The notes under the pieces are model-generated. The model was not told the origin of the DNA. It searched no databases and was given only the letters and a program-made list of their open reading frames with translations. 64,000 bases of DNA, from assembly GCA_964586425.1 (NCBI GenBank), contig CAZPHI010000001.1, forward strand, positions 92,334-156,333, in the 5' to 3' direction. Below, piece after piece: positions 36,778-45,643 of this stretch (position 1 is its first letter; every line of letters starts with the position of its first letter). Position numbers and translations under genes: made by a program. The DNA is from CAZPHI01 sp964586425. Its GTDB lineage: Bacteria > Bacillota > Clostridia > Lachnospirales > Lachnospiraceae.

Positions 36778-37371
36778 TTAATAATTTATTCTAATATTCT
36801 GATAGCATTTAGTTTGTTTCACTAAATGATTATTCTTAACATTAATAATGAATTCATGTGGTTCAAAATAATTATACTTTCTATACTTTCCAATTTCAGA
36901 TATATCTAATTGAATTATTTCTATTCCGTCTGCATCATTAAAGCTTAATATTATATCAGAGAACATATTTAGCATCTGTATATGAGTCATATCTCTCAAC
37001 TCTCCTTCATATACAGCATTATATTGAACATCGCTTGATGTATATGTGTTTTTAGAATACTCATCAATAAACATAATTTCTTTATCAAATATAAATATTG
37101 ATGTTTGTATCCCCATAAAATTAATAAACAAATTTTCCTCTTTATCAAATACTAGCGTTCCTATTTTTTCAGTTAATTCGTTTTTTATCTCTTCTCCATC
37201 CTCTGTTAATAATCTTATCTCATTATTAAATTTAGAATTGTGCTTCAAATCTTCAATTAAATACTTCTTTAATTCCTCTGTTGTAAAATTCATACAATAC
37301 TCATTATACATATTTTTCATTGAAATGTCATTCCTTCCACAAATTGATTTATTGGATATTTTGTTTGACAC
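36778..37371 (-). CDS. Hypothetical protein in accessory region
   Basis: Up to 197 residues; a start at ATG 37320 (180 residues) behind GGAAGGA is also possible. No signal peptide, no membrane segment, acidic and rich in Ile/Asn/Asp. I do not recognise it. Its place, just beyond an RHS remnant and beside DUF1871, suggests an immunity-type protein; this is inference from position only. Confidence 0.6.
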   Translation of the reverse strand: MSNKISNKSICGRNDISMKNMYNEYCMNFTTEELKKYLIEDLKHNSKFNNEIRLLTEDGEEIKNELTEKIGTLVFDKEENLFINFMGIQTSIFIFDKEIMFIDEYSKNTYTSSDVQYNAVYEGELRDMTHIQMLNMFSDIILSFNDADGIEIIQLDISEIGKYRKYNYFEPHEFIINVKNNHLVKQTKCYQNIRINY

Positions 37372-37384
37372 CTGATAACGTGGC

Positions 37385-37700
37385 CTGTTTACGTGTACCT
37401 ACAGTTATTTCAAATATATTGCTTAATTGTTTTCATTTCTGAGTCTGGCAATTTTACTATCGGCTGTTATTATATTATTACGTATAATTTCATCTGCTCG
37501 ATTCTATTTTTTTCTTAAGAATAACTGTAATTGTGCGATTTCCATCCCATGTAAACTCATTCTTCATTTATTGTACCTGCTATACAATTAACATATACTT
37601 CTGCATTTATTGTTGTTTACTTTTCCATAAATTGATTAATCTGCATCTGTGCTACATTGCCACATCTATCATATGTGTAATAGATTGTTTACAGTTCATA
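37385..37700 (-). pseudogene. Decayed RHS/YD-repeat fragment
   Basis: No intact frame, but short translated pieces keep RHS signatures on the minus strand: YYTYDRCGNVAQM at 37682-37644 (the YD-repeat core YxYDxxGN) and NEFTWDGNRTITV at about 37568-37525 ('WDGxR' RHS step). They are in different frames and separated by stops. This is probably the eroded core of a polymorphic toxin whose neighbours are the small unknown genes on both sides. Confidence 0.6.
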
Positions 37701-37703
37701 AAA

Positions 37704-37967
37704 CTATGTTAATGATATTACTGTCCCTTCATCATCTGTAACTATTGATCTTAACATTTTTCCAAATCTCTCAACCTGTCCTAATTCGCAATTCACATAA
37801 AAGCAGCACTTATGAACTCGCTTATCATTATCTGCTATTTCAATATCAACCTCAACTTTTACGTGTCCAGAAATTTGACTCGGTAAAAATGCCAATGAAA
37901 ATGCAGGGGTATAATTTCCAATTTTATTACCAAATTCAAGATAACATTCAACATTATAATTTTTCAT
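37704..37967 (-). CDS. Small hypothetical protein coupled to the LRR gene
   Basis: 87 residues, no signal peptide, predicted mostly beta ('FGNKIGNYTPAFSLAFLPSQISGHVKVEVDIEIADND'). Its ATG overlaps the stop of the LRR gene (ATGA), so it would be translated by coupling. I do not recognise it; the fold pattern resembles small immunity proteins, with low confidence. Confidence 0.6.
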   Translation of the reverse strand: MKNYNVECYLEFGNKIGNYTPAFSLAFLPSQISGHVKVEVDIEIADNDKRVHKCCFYVNCELGQVERFGKMLRSIVTDDEGTVISLT

Positions 37968-39412
37968 ATATTATTCTTAACATAATCATTCTCCGTACAT
38001 ATATTAACAATTCTTTCATATATATTATCGAATGCGTTAACTGCAATACTTGAAACTGTATCCGGTATTCTTATCTCTGCTAATGTTTCACATCCATCGA
38101 ATGCATATTCACCAACTGTTGTAAGTCCATCTGGAAGTGTAATACTGTTTAATTTGACATTCTGATGGAATACATTCGCACCTATGGATTTAAGTCCCGC
38201 AGGTAATTCAATCTGTGCTAAGCCTCTACAATCAAAGAAAGTATCATCTTTTAATGTTGTAACTCCTTCAGGAATATTAACTTCTCCTAAAGAAAAACAA
38301 TTTAAAAATGTTGCTTCACCTATTGATGTTAATTTATTGGAAAGATGCACTTCTGATAGATTAACATCTGTGTCGAATACATGATCACCCATACTTGTTA
38401 CGGTGTCACTCATAATGAATTTCTTTAAGCCACATTCATTAAACAATCTGTCTGGTATACTTGTAACGCCTGCCGGAATTGTCACTTCTTCAAGTGCATA
38501 GCAATAAGTGAATACCGCAGATTCTATATCTCTTAGACTCTCTGGAAGTGTCACAGATGAAAGTGATGTACAACCATAGAATGCAAAACCGCCAAGACGT
38601 GTAACGCCTTCAGGAATCACAACAGCTTTAAGACTTGTACAATCTCTAAAAAGATTATAGAATATTGTCTTTATTCCGCTTGGTATATTAACTTGTGTTA
38701 ATGAACTACATCCATTGAATACTTCACTGCCCATGCTTTCTGCAGTTTCAGGTAATGTAACGCTGACAACTCCTGAATTAATAAAAAGTCCATTGCTTAT
38801 TGTAGTAACACTTGATGGTATTGTCATCTCTCTTAATGCCATGCATCCGCGAAAAGCATATGTACCTATCTCAATTACACTCCATGGAATTGTAAAATCA
38901 TTAAGATTAGTGCATCCGTCAAATGCATAATCGCCAATAACCATAAGTGAAGACGAGAATGTTACATTCTCTAGATTCTCACACATTGAGAACATCTCAT
39001 ATGGAATTCTATTCATACGATTTGAAAGAGTACATTGTCTCAAAGCTTTAGCACTTGCAAAAGCACCATTATCAGCTTGTAGTACTGAATTAGGTACTAT
39101 TACTTCTTCTACAACTTCATCATTCTTTAATATATTGCTTCCAAGTGCAGTTACTGTATATCCGTTAATTTCAGATGGTATACTTACTGTTTTCTCCGAT
39201 GAAGTTATCTTCGTAATCTTAATTGTATTATTGGATAATTCATATTCATACTGGGTTAACCCCTGTGTATAGTTGTCTGCAGCATTTACCGTAAATGCTG
39301 GCATCAAATCAGTCAAACCAGGAATTCCGGTAAAAGACAAACCTAACGCAGCAACAACGCATGCAGTCCTTTTAATCAATAATCTTCCTTTTTTTCTCTT
39401 TTGCTTTAACAT
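37964..39412 (-). CDS. Secreted BspA-type leucine-rich repeat protein
   Basis: 482 residues. Signal peptide with a basic start and hydrophobic core (about residues 15-44, ending 'AFTVNAAD'). Residues 70-470 are about 14 tandem LRR_5 repeats of 22-24 residues of the form 'IGDYAFDGCTNLNDFTIPWSV', 'TIPSSVTTISNGLF', 'LTSIGEATFLNCFSLGEVNIPEGV'. There is no C-terminal anchor (no LPxTG, no choline or SLH domain). Such proteins bind host or other surfaces. It lies 27 bases after the DUF4214 gene in one operon. Confidence 0.92.
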   Translation of the reverse strand: MLKQKRKKGRLLIKRTACVVAALGLSFTGIPGLTDLMPAFTVNAADNYTQGLTQYEYELSNNTIKITKITSSEKTVSIPSEINGYTVTALGSNILKNDEVVEEVIVPNSVLQADNGAFASAKALRQCTLSNRMNRIPYEMFSMCENLENVTFSSSLMVIGDYAFDGCTNLNDFTIPWSVIEIGTYAFRGCMALREMTIPSSVTTISNGLFINSGVVSVTLPETAESMGSEVFNGCSSLTQVNIPSGIKTIFYNLFRDCTSLKAVVIPEGVTRLGGFAFYGCTSLSSVTLPESLRDIESAVFTYCYALEEVTIPAGVTSIPDRLFNECGLKKFIMSDTVTSMGDHVFDTDVNLSEVHLSNKLTSIGEATFLNCFSLGEVNIPEGVTTLKDDTFFDCRGLAQIELPAGLKSIGANVFHQNVKLNSITLPDGLTTVGEYAFDGCETLAEIRIPDTVSSIAVNAFDNIYERIVNICTENDYVKNNI

Positions 39413-39439
39413 ATACTTTACATTCCTCCATATATTATT

Positions 39440-39937
39440 CTATAATCCATAGCTGGCTACAATATCCTTAAATTCATTCGAACCTGCAAACTGTTCAAAT
39501 AAATCCTGTCTAGTATACTGATTAAGATAAGTAAGCCATACATTAAGCGATTCATTGCTTTCGCATTCTCGTCCCATGAATGTACGGTAGAGCATATATA
39601 TAAACTGTGTATTATCACGATTCATGGCATCAGCTTCCTTAGAGAACACAAAATACTCTGCAGCTCCTGCTGGTGTAAGCTTTCCGTCAATCGTAGATGG
39701 TACTGTAATTATGCTGTCTGATACCATAACAGACGTAATATAAACTGCATTATTATCAACATAATAATTGTAATATGCTCCCACATCATAATATGTAAGC
39801 TCCTCTGCCGCCAATACAGTAGTCTTAGTTAATGATATGTTGTCTAGTGCTATATATGATAAAGGTATATCAGCAGCTAACAAGCCTATCGTAAGTCCAC
39901 AACAAGCAATTGACTTCATAATTTTTCTAATTTTCAT
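39440..39937 (-). CDS. Secreted DUF4214-type protein
   Basis: 165 residues: signal peptide (about 1-40), a short middle segment resembling the LRR protein's pre-repeat region ('YYNYYVDNNAVYITSVMVSDSIITVPSTIDG'), and a C-terminal DUF4214 unit 'FIYMLYRTFMGRECESNESLNVWLTYLNQYTRQDLFEQFAGSNEF'. DUF4214 is common in extracellular proteins of Clostridia. The shared pre-repeat text suggests it is a truncated relative of BspA-type proteins. Confidence 0.8.
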   Translation of the reverse strand: MKIRKIMKSIACCGLTIGLLAADIPLSYIALDNISLTKTTVLAAEELTYYDVGAYYNYYVDNNAVYITSVMVSDSIITVPSTIDGKLTPAGAAEYFVFSKEADAMNRDNTQFIYMLYRTFMGRECESNESLNVWLTYLNQYTRQDLFEQFAGSNEFKDIVASYGL

Positions 39938-39967
39938 GACTCTTCTCCTTTTGTATAATATAATTAG

Positions 39968-39996
39968 ATTATAGCATATCTTTATACGTTATTGAA
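39968..39996 (-). promoter_or_regulatory. Candidate promoter of the DUF4214-LRR operon
   Basis: TTCAAT (39996-39991), 17-base spacer, perfect TATAAT (39973-39968) on the minus strand, 31 bases before the start codon. Confidence 0.6.
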
Positions 39997-40018
39997 CATA
40001 AAATAAGCTAAATATACG

Positions 40019-40057
40019 AAAAAAGGCACATATCGCAGTTTCCGGCGATATGTGCCT
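40019..40057 (-). terminator. Intrinsic terminator of kduI-kduD
   Basis: GGCACATATCGC pairs with GCGATATGTGCC (12 bp) across an 8-base loop; on the minus strand it is followed by TTTTTT. Confidence 0.93.
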
Positions 40058-40084
40058 TTCAATTTAAATCAAAATATTAAAATC

Positions 40085-40882
40085 CTACTGTGGCTGTTTT
40101 CCGATATAAGCAAGGATACCACCATCAACGTAAAGGATATGTCCATTAACTGCATTAGAAGCTTCTGATGCAAGGAATACAGCTGGTCCTGTTAATTCAA
40201 CTGGATCTAACCATCTTCCGGCTGGAGTCTTAGCAACGATGAATGAATCAAATGGATGTCTAGAACCATCAGCCTGTCTCTCTCTAAGTGGAGCTGTCTG
40301 AGGAGTAGCGATGTAACCAGGTCCAATACCGTTACACTGAATATTGAAAGCACCGTATTCTGAACAGATGTTTCTTGTAAGCATCTTAAGACCACCCTTA
40401 GCTGCAGCATAAGCTGAAACTGTCTCACGGCCTAATTCTGACATCATAGAACAGATGTTGATAATCTTTCCGCCGCCCTTTTTGATCATTGCTGGAATAA
40501 CTGCTTTAGCAACGATGAAAGGAGCATTCAAATCTACGTCGATAACCTGTCTGAATTCAGCAGCTGTCATATCGCACATAGGAATTCTCTTAATAATACC
40601 TGCATTGTTAACAAGGATGTCGATAACACCAACCTCAGATTCGATCTTTGCTACCATAGCATTAACCTGCTCTTCGTTAGTAACATCACATACATAACCA
40701 TGAGCTGAAATACCAGCTTCTTTGTATGCTGCAATACCCTTATCTACTAATTCCTGTTTGATATCGTTGAAACAAATTGTTGCTCCTGCTTCTGCGTATG
40801 CAGATGCGATTGCAAAACCAATTCCGTAAGAAGCACCAGTAACTAATGCTACTTTGCCTTCAAGTGAAAAACTAATTGCCAT
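40085..40882 (-). CDS. kduD: 2-dehydro-3-deoxy-D-gluconate 5-dehydrogenase
   Basis: Short-chain dehydrogenase of 265 residues that reduces 2,5-diketo-3-deoxygluconate to KDG in pectin breakdown. NAD(P) loop TGASYGIG at 15-22, 'NNAG' near 92-95, catalytic Ser145, Tyr158 and Lys162 (YAAAK). The family also includes gluconate 5-dehydrogenases; the adjacent kduI decides in favour of KduD. AGGAG lies before the ATG; it follows kduI by 67 bases. Confidence 0.9.
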   Translation of the reverse strand: MAISFSLEGKVALVTGASYGIGFAIASAYAEAGATICFNDIKQELVDKGIAAYKEAGISAHGYVCDVTNEEQVNAMVAKIESEVGVIDILVNNAGIIKRIPMCDMTAAEFRQVIDVDLNAPFIVAKAVIPAMIKKGGGKIINICSMMSELGRETVSAYAAAKGGLKMLTRNICSEYGAFNIQCNGIGPGYIATPQTAPLRERQADGSRHPFDSFIVAKTPAGRWLDPVELTGPAVFLASEASNAVNGHILYVDGGILAYIGKQPQ

Positions 40883-40949
40883 TTTTCATTATCTCCTTTT
40901 CATTATTTTTTCTATTAATGAACCCCTATTATAGGGAAACATTATCTAA

Positions 40950-41792
40950 TTATTTGAGATCCTTAAGATCTACTGGATCCATATCATCGAAGTCCTGATT
41001 CTCTCCAACCATTCCCCATACGAATGCATAAGCATGTGTTGCAGAAGCACAGTGAATTGACCAGCTTGGTGATATAACAGCTTCTTCACTTCTCATAATG
41101 ATATGTCTTGTCTCTGTTGGTTCACCCATATAATGGAATACCAAAGCATCCTCTGGCATCTCAAAGTAAAGATAAACTTCCATTCTTCTGTCATGTGTAT
41201 GACATGGCATTGTATTCCATACACTACCTGGTTCAAGAGTTGTGATACCCATCTCTAACTGACAGCTTTCAACCTGTCCTGGTAATATGTATTTTCTAAG
41301 GATTCTGTGATTAGCATCTTCAAGAGTACCAAGTTCAAGCTTGTTCTCTGGTTTGATATCCTTATCAGGATCGATGAATACTGTAGGATATGTCATATGT
41401 GCTGGTGCACTGTTGATATAGAACTTAGCTGGATTCTTAGCATCTTTACTCTTGAATGAAATAGCTTTTGTTCCCATTCCTACATAGATTCCATCTCTAT
41501 ATCTCATTGTATATTCTTTTCCATCAAGAATGATTGTACCTTCGCCACCAATATTGATAACGCCCATCTCTCTTCTCTCAAGGAAATACTTAGCTCTTAA
41601 CTCGTCACCTGCTTCAAGAACTAACTCTTTACTAACAGGCATTGCTGAACAGATAATAATTCTGTCGATCTGGCTGTATACTGATTTTACTTCATCAGCA
41701 ACGAAAAGATCCTGAATGAGGAAATCATTTCTCAGTCTTTCTGTATCATATAATTTCACGTCTCTTGGGTTTGCACCTGGTCTTACTTCCAT
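40950..41792 (-). CDS. kduI: 5-dehydro-4-deoxy-D-glucuronate isomerase
   Basis: Isomerises 4-deoxy-5-ketouronate, released from unsaturated oligogalacturonates, to 2,5-diketo-3-deoxygluconate. 280 residues, normal family length, with the cupin metal region 'NTMPCHTHDRRMEVYLYFEMPEDALVFHYMGEP' and 'SPSWSIHCASATHAYAFVWGMVGEN'. First gene of kduI-kduD; promoter and cre site lie 125-155 bases upstream. Confidence 0.95.
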   Translation of the reverse strand: MEVRPGANPRDVKLYDTERLRNDFLIQDLFVADEVKSVYSQIDRIIICSAMPVSKELVLEAGDELRAKYFLERREMGVINIGGEGTIILDGKEYTMRYRDGIYVGMGTKAISFKSKDAKNPAKFYINSAPAHMTYPTVFIDPDKDIKPENKLELGTLEDANHRILRKYILPGQVESCQLEMGITTLEPGSVWNTMPCHTHDRRMEVYLYFEMPEDALVFHYMGEPTETRHIIMRSEEAVISPSWSIHCASATHAYAFVWGMVGENQDFDDMDPVDLKDLK

Positions 41793-41917
41793 TGTACTAT
41801 CTCCTTTTTTACTGTTCTAATATTCATTCCTGTATACCTACAGCAATGTGTTGGCAAAATAATCATTCCACGCATCATTCTTTCTGTAAAACAGCCTTTT
41901 TGCCAAACTCTTTCTAT

Positions 41918-41946
41918 ATAATATCACAAACTGTAAGCGTTTTCAA
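41918..41946 (-). promoter_or_regulatory. Promoter of kduI-kduD with overlapping cre site
   Basis: TTGAAA (41946-41941), 17-base spacer, TATTAT (41923-41918) on the minus strand. The -35 box is overlapped by TGAAAACGCTTACA (41945-41932), which matches the CcpA consensus TGWAANCGNTNWCA at every fixed position. Catabolite repression of pectin use is the natural reading. Confidence 0.85.
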
Positions 41947-41983
41947 TTCATAAAAAATAAAATTTAATTTACATTTTCATTCT

Positions 41984-43294
41984 TTACTTTAAAATTCCCT
42001 TTATAAATGCTTTTCGTGCCACAACTTCATGACTAAACCTATATGCTGACAAAAATCTCTTCTTTGCGACTGCTAATTTATCTAAATCGTTAGCATAAAT
42101 TGTAGCAAGAGACTCTCCTACATTAGTATAATCTCCAACTTTCTTGTGAAGTACAATTCCAACCTGTGGGTCAATAACACTTTCTTTAGTCTCTCTTCCA
42201 CCGCCAAGTATTAATGAGACAATACCAATCTCATCTGATTCAATATGCGCTATATATCCACTATGTAAATCATCTGCATTGATTTCTTCAATATATCTTG
42301 CTTTAGGGAATTTATCTGTATCATATACATATGAATCATCTCCACCCTGTGCCTTAACAAACTGTGCAAATTTGTCCAAAGCACTCTTATTATCAATGGT
42401 TTGTAAAAGCATTCTTCTGGCTTCTTCCTCATTATCAGCTTTGCCAGTGCCTATAAGCATATATGTACCTAGTATTACGCATAATTCAAGAAGATCGCTC
42501 GGTCCCTTTCCATAAAGAGTTTGAATAGCTTCAATAACCTCGAGAGAATTACCAACTGCTAAGCCCAATGGCTGATCCATGTCAGACACTACAGCTACAG
42601 TTTTTCTCTTTGCTCCATTACCGATTTTGACCATCTCGTTAGCTAACGCAAAAGCATCCTCTTCTTTCTTCATGAATGCTCCGCTTCCAGTCTTAACATC
42701 AAGTACAATAACATCTGCGCCAGCCGCAAGCTTCTTGCTCATTATGCTGCTTGCAATAAGTGACATATTATCAACAGTAGCTGTAACATCCCTCAATGCA
42801 TATATCTTCTTATCAGCAGGTGCTAGATTGCCCGTCTGACCAGTTATTGCCATACCTATGCTATTCACATTATTAATAAATGCTTCTTCGGTCATCGAGG
42901 TTGAAAAACCCGGTATACTCTCAAGCTTATCAATTGTTCCTCCAGTATGACCAAGTCCTCTGCCTGACATCTTAGCAACGGGCACTCCAAGTGAAGCAAC
43001 CATAGGTCCAAGTACAAGCGATGTCTTATCACCAACGCCTCCGGTGCTGTGCTTATCTGCTTTAACGCCATTAATTTTTGACAAATCAAGCATATCTCCG
43101 CTATGCGCCATTGCCATTGTAAGTTCAAGTGTCTCTTTGTCATTCATATGTTGAAAATATATCGCCATCATCATTGCCGACATCTGATAATCAGGTATCT
43201 CACCCTTGGTATATCCGTCAACCATATATTCTATCTCATCTTTTGACAATTCTTTGCCGTTACGCTTCTTCATTATCAAATCATACATTCTCAT
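41984..43294 (-). CDS. pdp: Pyrimidine-nucleoside phosphorylase
   Basis: Splits uridine, thymidine or deoxyuridine with phosphate into base and (deoxy)ribose 1-phosphate. 436 residues with 'KADKHSTGGVGDKTSLVLGPMVASLGVPVAKMSGRGLGHTGGTIDKLESIPG', the family signature, and 'DVKTGSGAFMK'. It overlaps deoB by 14 bases; deoB supplies the next step, conversion of the sugar 1-phosphate to the 5-phosphate. Confidence 0.94.
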   Translation of the reverse strand: MRMYDLIMKKRNGKELSKDEIEYMVDGYTKGEIPDYQMSAMMMAIYFQHMNDKETLELTMAMAHSGDMLDLSKINGVKADKHSTGGVGDKTSLVLGPMVASLGVPVAKMSGRGLGHTGGTIDKLESIPGFSTSMTEEAFINNVNSIGMAITGQTGNLAPADKKIYALRDVTATVDNMSLIASSIMSKKLAAGADVIVLDVKTGSGAFMKKEEDAFALANEMVKIGNGAKRKTVAVVSDMDQPLGLAVGNSLEVIEAIQTLYGKGPSDLLELCVILGTYMLIGTGKADNEEEARRMLLQTIDNKSALDKFAQFVKAQGGDDSYVYDTDKFPKARYIEEINADDLHSGYIAHIESDEIGIVSLILGGGRETKESVIDPQVGIVLHKKVGDYTNVGESLATIYANDLDKLAVAKKRFLSAYRFSHEVVARKAFIKGILK

Positions 43295-44492
43295 AACAGT
43301 CTATCTCCTTTGCGAAGCTTTCTCCAATTGCTAAACTCTTAGTCGCAAAAATCTCTGCAAGTGTAGCACCAATATTAGCATAAGTCTTACCAGTTCCAAG
43401 ATTCATACCTGAAGCTATCTCTTTACCATATACAAGCAAAGGCACATATTCTCTTGAATGATCAGTACTTGGTGTTGTTGGATCACATCCATGATCTGCT
43501 GTAATTACAAGCATATCATCATCATTCATTGCGGCCATAATCTCTGGAAGACGTTCATCAAACTCCTTTAAACCATTAGCATAGCCAACATAATCATTAC
43601 GATGTCCCCACATTGAATCAAATTCAACAAGATTCGTGAATATAAGTCCCTTGTTATCTTTCTTCATATACTCAATTGTAACATCTATTCCATCCTGATT
43701 GTCCTTAGTATGTATAGCTTCTGTTATTCCAACCTTAGCGAATATATCCTCTATCTTACCTACACCAATTACATCTAATCCGTCATTCTTCATATATGAA
43801 AGGATGTTCTCTTTGGTTGGCTCCAAAGAAAAATCTCGTCTATTAGCCGTTCTTGTAAAATTACCATCCTTTCCAACGAATGGTCTTGCAATTACTCTAG
43901 CAACTGCATCCTTACCTGTAAGTATCTTTCTAGCCACTCTGCAGATATCATATAATTTATCAACAGGAATTACGTCTTCATGTGCTGCAATCTGAAACAC
44001 ACTGTCACCAGATGTATAGATAATTGGATATCCTGTTTCTATATGTTTCATTCCCAATTCTTTAATTATCTCCGTACCCGATGCCGGATAATTCCCAAGG
44101 ATTCCGTCAAATCCTGCAATAGCACCAGCATTTGCAATAAATTCATCTATTATCGATTTATCAAATCCATTAGGATATGTTGGAAATGGGTTCGGTGTGT
44201 ATATTCCAGTCATCTCCCAATGTCCAATTGTTGTATCCTTGCCGTTAGACATCTCTGCAAGTCTTCCATAGCATCCCTTTGGCGAATCTGTCTTATCTAC
44301 ATTAACCATTCCATCAATATCGCCAAGTCCCAATGATACCATATTCGGAATCTTAAGTCCGCCCACTGCCTTTGCAGTATTGCCAATTGTATTGCTTCCA
44401 CAATCCCCGAATCTATCAGCATCAGGAAGTTCTCCCATTCCAACGCTATCTAGAACAATCCATATCACACGATTAATTTTGCAAGTACTCAT
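43281..44492 (-). CDS. deoB: Phosphopentomutase
   Basis: Interconverts (deoxy)ribose 1- and 5-phosphates. 403 residues, alkaline-phosphatase superfamily: 'IWIVLDSVGMGELPDADRFGDCGSNT' with the metal aspartate, 'GKDTTIGHWEMTG', 'FTNLVEFDSMWGHRND' and 'VITADHGCDPTTPSTDHSREYVPLLVYG'. The ATG at 44492 follows GGGGTG by 8 bases. First gene of deoB-pdp. Confidence 0.95.
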   Translation of the reverse strand: MSTCKINRVIWIVLDSVGMGELPDADRFGDCGSNTIGNTAKAVGGLKIPNMVSLGLGDIDGMVNVDKTDSPKGCYGRLAEMSNGKDTTIGHWEMTGIYTPNPFPTYPNGFDKSIIDEFIANAGAIAGFDGILGNYPASGTEIIKELGMKHIETGYPIIYTSGDSVFQIAAHEDVIPVDKLYDICRVARKILTGKDAVARVIARPFVGKDGNFTRTANRRDFSLEPTKENILSYMKNDGLDVIGVGKIEDIFAKVGITEAIHTKDNQDGIDVTIEYMKKDNKGLIFTNLVEFDSMWGHRNDYVGYANGLKEFDERLPEIMAAMNDDDMLVITADHGCDPTTPSTDHSREYVPLLVYGKEIASGMNLGTGKTYANIGATLAEIFATKSLAIGESFAKEIDCYENV

Positions 44493-44632
44493 ATGCCACA
44501 CCCCATTCTTTGAATTTTGAAATAATATGAATTGTATATAGATTCACTTTGCATCTATATTGAATTCATCAACTTATATATATTGTATCACGTTTTCAAT
44601 ACAATTAACACATAAATAATGATTGGAGTAGC

Positions 44633-45180
44633 TTGTTGAGGCTTGTTTTTTCTCTCCCTTGCCTTTTTTCAACCTTCAACTCCAGTCCAACCCATACAAA
44701 AAAGGCAAGGAGGTTTACTATTTCTCTCCCTTGCCTTTTCAACACCTTCAACNNNNNNNNNNNNNNNNNNNNNNNNNNNNNNNNNNNNNNNNNNNNNNNN
44801 NNNNNNNNNNNNNNNNNNNNNNNNNNNNNNNNNNNNNNNNNNNNNNNNNNNNAAGGAGGTTTACTATTTCTCTCCCTTGCCTTTTCAACACCTTCAACCC
44901 CTGTCCACCCCTACAAAAAGGCAAGGAGGCTTGCTTTTTCTCTCCCTTGCCTTTTTCCAACCTTCAACTCCGGTCCAACCCCTACAAAAAAGGCAAGGAG
45001 GCTTGTTTTTTCTCTCCCTTGCCTTTTTCCAACCTTCAACTCCGCTCCAACCCCTGCAAAAAAGGCAAGGAGGCTTGTTTTTCGCCTTCCTTGCCTTTTC
45101 CAACCTATATTCTCCGGCCAAGCCTTCAACTCCAGCCCAATCCTTCAACTCCGGTCAAGCCTTCAAAAACAAGGCAATAA
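44633..45180. repeat. 72-bp tandem hairpin repeat, array 2, with assembly gap
   Basis: Units of the same family as array 1. GGCAAGG starts at 44704, (in the gap), 44920, 44992 and 45064; the last three are exactly 72 bases apart. Each unit is an A-run, GGCAAGG, a T-rich loop and CCTTGCC with a T-run, so it looks like an intrinsic terminator on both strands; a constant tail 'CCTTCAACTCCGGTCCAACC' follows. The last unit has a longer stem (GGCAAGGaGGC/GCCttCCTTGCC). Beyond 45110 only partial 'CTTCAACTCC' tails remain. Confidence 0.92.
44753..44852. other. Assembly gap, 100 N, inside array 2
   Basis: Exactly 100 N, a standard placeholder of unknown true length. Both flanks are repeat units, so the array probably holds more copies than shown. 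Confidence 0.97.
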
Positions 45181-45189
45181 ACCTCATTT

Positions 45190-45555
45190 TTACATGAAGC
45201 CAAGGAACTTCTTTGCCTTGATTTCAAGCTTTCCACTATAGCCTTCTGAATAATTATCAAATACATCTTTGGGAACTTCCAAAGTATATATGCCATCATT
45301 AGTTTCAAAGGTCATAATGTACTGTAACGCTTTTTCCATTACAGCTTCTCCTGCACCGCCAGTAAAGTTATAATTATTACCAACATAAGCCCTCTGTGTT
45401 GCTATCTCAGTTTCATACTTTGCTGTGATTTTTGCATCTAGAGTCTTTTTCTTTGAGAAAGCTGTTACAAGAAGATCTCCGAATATCAACTTAATTACAT
45501 ACAAAATTGTAATCGCAAATACCACAAACGCAATAACCATAATTACTTTAATCAT
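45190..45555 (-). CDS. DUF2500 family membrane protein
   Basis: 121 residues with one N-terminal helix (about 3-25) and a DUF2500 domain ('LDAKITAKYETEI', 'FETNDGIYTLEVPKDVFDNYSEGYSGKLEIKAKKFLGF'). The ATG at 45555 lies behind GGGGGTGA; 21 upstream codons were rejected. Function of the family is unknown. The 72-bp array starts 10 bases after its stop. Confidence 0.83.
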   Translation of the reverse strand: MIKVIMVIAFVVFAITILYVIKLIFGDLLVTAFSKKKTLDAKITAKYETEIATQRAYVGNNYNFTGGAGEAVMEKALQYIMTFETNDGIYTLEVPKDVFDNYSEGYSGKLEIKAKKFLGFM

Positions 45556-45643
45556 AATTATCACCCCCTCTAAAGTGTGCGTACACAAGCTACTACAATT
45601 TAGTATATATGAATTCAAGTCTTTTGTCTATCATTATTCCCAC

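Noticed and set aside
44633..45180. CRISPR array
   Set aside because: Units are tandem and contiguous with no unique spacers, and no cas genes are in the window.
44633..45241. Several overlapping long frames on both strands across array 2
   Set aside because: They run through N bases and repeated hairpins; all three frames are open for the same reason as in array 1.
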